A stretch of 64,000 nucleotides of DNA from Pseudoneurospora amorphoporcata (lineage: Eukaryota > Ascomycota > Sordariomycetes > Sordariales > Sordariaceae), in assembly GCA_033297205.1 (NCBI GenBank), contig MU859095.1:124001-188000 (forward strand), read 5' to 3'. Under the pieces are notes generated by a model, which had not been told where the DNA came from, ran no database searches, and saw only the letters and a program-made list of their open reading frames with translations. The translations under genes and the position numbers were made by a program. Positions 59,355-64,000 of the stretch are shown here, in pieces (position 1 is the first letter of the stretch; each line of letters opens with the position of its first letter).

Positions 59355-62306
59355 GGCATGCGCCCGCCATCCTTTGACGGCCGTGGTCACCCCCTACCCC
59401 GGCGTGCTTCCCCAGACAAGTCAGTAACACTTCATAATCACCGCCTTGCGCGAGATGCTAGCAGCAGAGTTACTTCATCTTCCGCACTGGGAGTGACCGA
59501 ACCCCAACCCCAACCCACGAGCTCGCCCACTCGAAGAAACTCGTCTGGAGAAAGCAACGATCCCAAGAATTGGTTTGACCAATCCAACCGTAATCCCGTT
59601 GCCGCCTTCAATGACGAGAGCAACAATATGGAAGTCGATCCTCCTTTTTATCAGAAGGAGACTGACTCCTCTAACGAGGATACCAGGTATCCGCCTGGAC
59701 GAAACCCATCATACCCGTCCGCTGGTGCCCAGATGCAAGGGTTCTGCTCGGCTGTTGCGCACAGCAGCAGCGCCGATGACTTCCGCAGTGTCATTGACGA
59801 CTTGACTGTCGAAAACAAACGGCTAAAGGAGGAGCTGAAGAGGTATAAGCAGTTTGGTTCCGACTTGATGAGGAAAGAGAAATTGTTTGAGATCAAGGTA
59901 CATGGGTTACCGAAAAGAAAGAAACGCGAATTGGAGGCGACGCTTCGCGAGTTTGCTGCCAGTCTCGGGGACTCAAGCGAATCGACATCGCAGCGGAGGA
60001 AGACTGGAAGACATGGAAAGGCTGTTCACTCGTTATCGTTGTCCAAGCACGACTCGTCGTCGTCGTCGCGCAGCCGTCCTGTCGATTCCGCATACGCCTC
60101 CATGTCGACGGGCCGTAGCTCCCATGCGCCCCGCTCCTCTGGTCCGTCGCTCGGGCGACCTTCGCTGTCCAGGGCGAAATCAACGTCGTCCCAAAAGGTA
60201 GAAAGTTACCTGCGCGATACGCCTGAGGGCCTGCTTCCTCAGCATATTGTCATGACCGACAAAGAGAAGAAGAAGCTCGTCGTCCGGCGCTTGGAGCAAC
60301 TGTTCACCGGAAAGATTAGTGAACGAAACATGCAGCGCAACCGGTCCATGCCGAGTATGGATGCACCGCTCGTGTCAGAAGGAACCATCATGGCACCTCC
60401 CCGCCCCCCTCCGGAAGGATTGCGCGAAGCTCGCATCCAGCTACAGGAGGGAGAAGATGGACGGAAAATTCGCTCCTCCAAGGACACAATTTCTGCGTCC
60501 AACTCAGGTGGCGACCATACCGAACTCGGCGGAACTGGGACGGCAAGTGGGGATGGAAGTGGAAGCGGCGGTCGAACTGTTAACAACACCTCGCCCCCAG
60601 GAGCCATTGCGCCGGACCAGCGACCAACCAGGCCCCGCGATTTGGACCCCGATCGAGTCCAAATACCTTCCGAAAATTTGGACTACATCCGTCATCTGGG
60701 CTTGGTATCTCCCGAATTCTTGCAGGAAAGCCGGGCCAGCTATCAAGATGTCGCTCCGGATGCGGAAGGCTGGGTGTATCTCAATTTGCTATGCAACCTC
60801 GCCCAGCTGCACATGTTTAACGTAACACCGAGTTTCATTCGCCAGGCCGTCTCGGAAAAGAGCACGAAATTCCAGCTCTCTTCTGATGGTCGGAAAGTTC
60901 GCTGGCGTGGTGGAACCGATGGAACCAAGTTCAGCAGCGACAGCAGTGAGGAAAAGTCTCAGAAAAGCCCCCTGACGGAAGATACCGAGGACGGCTCGGA
61001 TAAGACTGGTCGGAGGAAGAAGCAGAAGACGCAGCCGACCCGTTCGGAACTTGGGAGGTTCGGTCCTTCGAGGTCACCTTCGGACACCTTTCATTACAAA
61101 CCTATGTTTGTACACCGCCATTCACCCTCGGTCGAGACGTCTTTGGAGGAGTCGGCGTCCAACGGCTCGGAGGATGCCATCGATGAGAGCAACCTGGGCA
61201 ACTCGAAATGGGACTTTAGCGGATCGGGGACAACGCAGCAGCGGAGGAAGCGGCGATATGACGGTGCCATCGTTTACTACTCCGGGGCTCAATTCTGCAC
61301 CGATCTTTCAGGAGACCCCGGCGATATGTCGCCAAAAGCGCAGATGACGGCTACCGGCCGCGAGCAAGAGGCATCCGGATCTGATGCTGAAACTGAACAT
61401 GTGCTGCAGCGGACGTTGTCTGGATCCTCGCTTCCCGTCAGGCCGCTCAGCGATGACCGTGCCCGCGTGGCCGAGGTAATGGATTCTGATCCGCAAAACC
61501 CACCTGATCTCGTTTCCGACGACGGCTCCTCGCCGAATGATGAGGATTTTGTCTTCCCTTGGTGCGAGGATCCTGCCAAGGTTCAAGTTCAGCCTCTTGC
61601 CAAAGAAGTCATGGACCCCTCCGGCCTTGGTGGGGTACTTCCTGATGACCATTTTGCTATTTTCGTCACCACCCGCCGCGTCATCAGACCTATGCTGCAG
61701 CGACACCTGTCACACTCGACGACATCGGAAGACACGGCTGAGATCATCGCCGAACGCTTGGCATCGATTAGAACGTCGTCGCCCCTGCCGCCCCCTCGCA
61801 GTCGCAACCTGGTTGTTGCGCCTCTGCAGATCGAATACGTCTCTGGAGGATTCCGAAGGCTGAACCCAGCTCCACTCCCCCCGCCGGCGATATTCTATCC
61901 CCCTTTCAGCTCCGATTCGAGCTGGGACGACGGCGATGAGCTCGTTTCGGAGGACGAAGAAGTTGAGGAAGTGGATGAAGAGTCTTTCTCGGAAGGGCAG
62001 ATGTCGCGCCGAGCAAACCCACATTTTTCGGACAACAATACGTACATTCGGAAGGACGGTTTGGCGTTCGATACCGAGACTGATGCGCGGATGGACAGCA
62101 GTGACGACAATCGCATGTCGCCAGACAGCGGCCTCAATATGCGGTCGGTGATGCCGCGGGCGGCTGTGGTGGACGGGGACGACAGCCCACTGGCAACCGC
62201 CACCGGAATAGAGGTGAACATGCTGCACACTGGCAGTTCGGTTGCCACCGCTGGCGGGGCAGAGAGCGGCTATAGTAGCTCGATGGAGGACGTCTCGACC
62301 TCGTGA
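59328..62306 (+). CDS. frq: Circadian clock protein FREQUENCY (FRQ)
   Basis: Uninterrupted ORF of 992 residues (989 in N. crassa as I recall), starting MADSGDNSQGMRPPSFDGRG. The second-form start is the ATG of MEVDPPFYQKET (codon 101). Visible elements: coiled coil at about 150-185 (DLTVENKRLKEELKRYKQFG), needed for FRQ dimers; the CK1-binding region FCD1 near 316-327 (VRRLEQLFTGKIS) and FCD2 near 481-495 (YLNLLCNLAQLHM); a Ser-rich PEST stretch near 530-550; basic NLS near 560 (GRRKKQKTQ); the FRH-binding region near 745-765 (VQPLAKEVMDPSGLGG); and an acidic PEST-2 near 862-885. FRQ with FRH and CK1 inhibits the White Collar Complex in the nucleus; its progressive phosphorylation sets period. 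All these parts are preserved. The frame is also open eight codons upstream of the ATG. Confidence 0.98.
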   Translation: MADSGDNSQGMRPPSFDGRGHPLPRRASPDKSVTLHNHRLARDASSRVTSSSALGVTEPQPQPTSSPTRRNSSGESNDPKNWFDQSNRNPVAAFNDESNNMEVDPPFYQKETDSSNEDTRYPPGRNPSYPSAGAQMQGFCSAVAHSSSADDFRSVIDDLTVENKRLKEELKRYKQFGSDLMRKEKLFEIKVHGLPKRKKRELEATLREFAASLGDSSESTSQRRKTGRHGKAVHSLSLSKHDSSSSSRSRPVDSAYASMSTGRSSHAPRSSGPSLGRPSLSRAKSTSSQKVESYLRDTPEGLLPQHIVMTDKEKKKLVVRRLEQLFTGKISERNMQRNRSMPSMDAPLVSEGTIMAPPRPPPEGLREARIQLQEGEDGRKIRSSKDTISASNSGGDHTELGGTGTASGDGSGSGGRTVNNTSPPGAIAPDQRPTRPRDLDPDRVQIPSENLDYIRHLGLVSPEFLQESRASYQDVAPDAEGWVYLNLLCNLAQLHMFNVTPSFIRQAVSEKSTKFQLSSDGRKVRWRGGTDGTKFSSDSSEEKSQKSPLTEDTEDGSDKTGRRKKQKTQPTRSELGRFGPSRSPSDTFHYKPMFVHRHSPSVETSLEESASNGSEDAIDESNLGNSKWDFSGSGTTQQRRKRRYDGAIVYYSGAQFCTDLSGDPGDMSPKAQMTATGREQEASGSDAETEHVLQRTLSGSSLPVRPLSDDRARVAEVMDSDPQNPPDLVSDDGSSPNDEDFVFPWCEDPAKVQVQPLAKEVMDPSGLGGVLPDDHFAIFVTTRRVIRPMLQRHLSHSTTSEDTAEIIAERLASIRTSSPLPPPRSRNLVVAPLQIEYVSGGFRRLNPAPLPPPAIFYPPFSSDSSWDDGDELVSEDEEVEEVDEESFSEGQMSRRANPHFSDNNTYIRKDGLAFDTETDARMDSSDDNRMSPDSGLNMRSVMPRAAVVDGDDSPLATATGIEVNMLHTGSSVATAGGAESGYSSSMEDVSTS

Positions 62307-62477
62307 GATCTGCACTGAGAGGATTTTTCCCTATGTGAGAAGACGCGGAGAGCACACGGAAGGAAAAGGAACGCATTGCGGCTGGTGTCTCATGAACAGG
62401 TTACCGGTATTCTCGAATAATTTTGGCTTTGGCGGGCAAGCGGGTTTTCTCCAGCGTGCGGTTCTTTGCTTTTGCCA

Positions 62478-62509
62478 TTTTTTTTTTTTTTGGGGGGGGG
62501 GGGGGGGGG
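62478..62509 (+). repeat. T14G18 homopolymer junction 170 bp downstream of the frq stop
   Basis: Fourteen T residues followed directly by eighteen G residues. The G run could form a G-quadruplex on the plus strand (RNA or DNA). Confidence 0.9.
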
Positions 62510-62991
62510 TTGCATTGTCGATTTTCGGGGACTCGATAGAGGTACGTATCATGATGGATATTCAATGGGGGTGATTCCGGGCGAGGGACCTGGAGGCGGG
62601 ATCCCATAAATGGGGCTGTGGGTGGACGGAAGGTGTGGGTTGGGTTGGGTTGGGTTGGAGACTTGTTTTTTTTTTTCGGAGAGTTTGGGTTAGTGGTGTT
62701 TGGATTTGGAACGATGTGTTTTTTTTATTTTTTGGTTCCTTGTTGATGACTTTTTGTTAAGGAAAAAAAGCATACCTCTTTTCTCTAATAATGTATCAAC
62801 CCGGATGGTTCGCAGCAGTAGTAGAAGCAGAAGGCCGGTGACATCAGTCGCAACGAGTCCAGTGCACATGTGAAGCCATGGTCGGACCTGGTGGCGGGCC
62901 TAATTGGATATGTAGAGTTATATAAGGTAGGATTAGGAAAATGAATCGATTAGTTGTCCCCACGATGGCCTCGCTGTCGGAACGTTTTGTT

Positions 62992-63014
62992 GATCGAGCG
63001 GTAGTCGTGGATCG
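62992..63014. promoter_or_regulatory. Paired GATCG words downstream of frq, candidate antisense (qrf) light-response element
   Basis: GATCGA at 62992-62997 and GATCG at 63010-63014, 13 bp apart. GATC-type pairs are White Collar Complex targets, and qrf in N. crassa is light-induced from a promoter downstream of frq. Position fits; sequence evidence is limited. Confidence 0.4.
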
Positions 63015-63590
63015 TAAGGTCAGAGTAGGACGTGCACCGGGACCCTCTGCGCATTATCAGCAAGCCCCTGATTATCCAACGCTGGGCGGGCTACATACCT
63101 ACAGTATCAGGGTCCCTATCACAGTCCAAACGGTGGGTTATTTGTTAGCACGGGTCATTTGAATCAGGCCATCGCCAACAGTTCTGAAGACCACAGACAT
63201 CAAAGAAAACCGTCCCAAATTAATGAAAGACAGGTTGAAAATCCAGTATTTAGCACGATCGTTTTGATTCCAAGCCCTCCTAATCTAGTGTAACACGTGC
63301 TCTGGCCAAACCGCCTGGAAACCCCGACATGAGGTCTCACACTAACAAACCTTTCTTATGGTGTATGGTATTGTTCGCATCCACACTATGCGTGCCCCAC
63401 TTTTATGAAATCGATTCGACTAGGTCCTGGCTGCAGGCGGGGGAGGAGCGAGCTTATCGTAAGGTACCCAACCTACCGCTACGTAAACAACGAGCTTCTG
63501 CGCGAACCGATTGAGCCAAGTTCCCCCTTGGTCGGTCCTTTTTCCCCCTTGATCTCTTACAAACCGACATGTGAGGTTCCATAACTCAAA

Positions 63591-64000
63591 ATGGCAACAA
63601 CCAAAGGAAAAGAAGTAGAAACTGCGGGTCGGTAAGTCCAAGTCCGAGCTATACCTCTACCTCTACCCTATGCTTGCACACCTTGCAAGAGCTTTACGTC
63701 GGGCGTGCCATGCTACCTCCACCTCTCTATGGTATCAGGACAAGACGAAGAAAATGATACCCCTGCCTTCGACAAGAACCCAAAGCGTCGCTAGCATACC
63801 TATCGTATAGAAGCACGAACAGAAACAAACGCTGACCTCCTGCCCTCCGTTTGCGCCAAACCTTACAGTAATGATGCTGCCACGCCCGCGAATCCCCGAG
63901 GAATCCCCCAAGCACCCTTCGTCGACAAGGTCGAGGACTATGTCACGTCGCGCGCGGACGTCGAACCCACCCTGCGGCGGTTCCAGGAGTTGATCGCCAA
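63591..64000 (+). CDS. Prefoldin subunit 3 (VBP1/Pac10), 5' part
   Basis: Exon 1 is 63591-63631 and exon 2 opens at 63869 and runs off the window; the intron at 63632-63868 (GTAAGT...CAG, 237 bp) is longer than its neighbours and might hide another small exon. The product starts MATTKGKEVETAGRNDAATP and continues NPRGIPQAPFVDKVEDYVTS, then PTLRRFQELIAK, the conserved start of the alpha-type prefoldin subunit 3 coiled coil. Prefoldin is a hexamer that hands nascent actin and tubulin to the CCT chaperonin in the cytosol. The 3' end is outside the window. Confidence 0.88.

Larger units (their letters stand above)
62307..63590. other. frq 3' flank and promoter of the prefoldin gene
   Basis: 1.28 kb. 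It contains the frq 3' UTR, a T14G18 tract at 62478-62509, TTGGG repeats at 62638-62658 and several T runs. In N. crassa the promoter of the antisense transcript qrf lies in the 3' flank of frq. No protein gene recognised. Confidence 0.5.

Noticed and set aside
1..64000. Transposons, RIP-mutated repeats, CRISPR arrays or a secondary-metabolite cluster
   Set aside because: No transposase or reverse-transcriptase ORF, no long repeat pair, no AT-rich TpA-heavy block, no regular spacer arrays and no polyketide or peptide synthase genes were seen. The genes are mostly conserved housekeeping genes.

Overview
The window is nuclear DNA of a filamentous ascomycete of the family Sordariaceae (Neurospora/Sordaria group). 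The genes have short introns of about 50-130 bp with GTRNGT donors, CTAAC/CTGAC branch sites and YAG acceptors. Two genes are recognisable almost residue by residue: dim-2 (DNA cytosine methyltransferase) and frq (the circadian clock protein FREQUENCY), together with oli (mitochondrial ATP synthase subunit 9). Several residues in all three differ from the Neurospora crassa proteins as I remember them, so the source is probably a sister species such as Sordaria macrospora rather than N. crassa itself. This is the counterpart of the linkage group VII region where frq, oli and dim-2 are linked.

Layout, left to right. 0-9 kb: the 3' end of a TOPORS-like RING ubiquitin ligase gene, a 2.1-kb gene-free stretch, a single-pass membrane protein of unknown function and a C2-domain protein. 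9-17 kb: a five-exon Ser/Thr kinase with a very long disordered tail, converging on a secreted Ser/Thr-rich protein with a CBM19-like cysteine module. 19-31 kb: dim-2, a large mitochondrion-targeted protein (both minus strand), and a divergently transcribed MYST histone acetyltransferase. 34-42 kb: oli, a cofactor-independent phosphoglycerate mutase, Mediator subunit 9 and tubulin-binding cofactor C. 43-51 kb: GPI1/PIG-Q, a small membrane protein that abuts or overlaps it, the mitochondrial intermembrane-space protein Mdm35 and the nuclear exosome nuclease Rrp6. 51-56.5 kb: no convincing gene. 56.6-62.3 kb: the frq locus with its long promoter, long 5' leader and ORF. 63.6-64 kb: the 5' end of the prefoldin subunit 3 gene.

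Most of the genes are unrelated housekeeping genes. There is one functional theme. frq sits within 40 kb of oli (whose mutations change clock period in N. crassa), dim-2 (which methylates the frq promoter in N. crassa) and rrp6 (exosome, the machinery implicated in frq RNA decay). The frq locus itself is the most informative part. A proximal light-response element is visible, the clock box is recognisable but diverged, upstream ORFs are present, and the temperature-regulated intron containing the first start codon is preserved. I saw no tRNA or rRNA gene, transposon ORF or CRISPR array. Exon boundaries were placed by hand and not tested against RNA.
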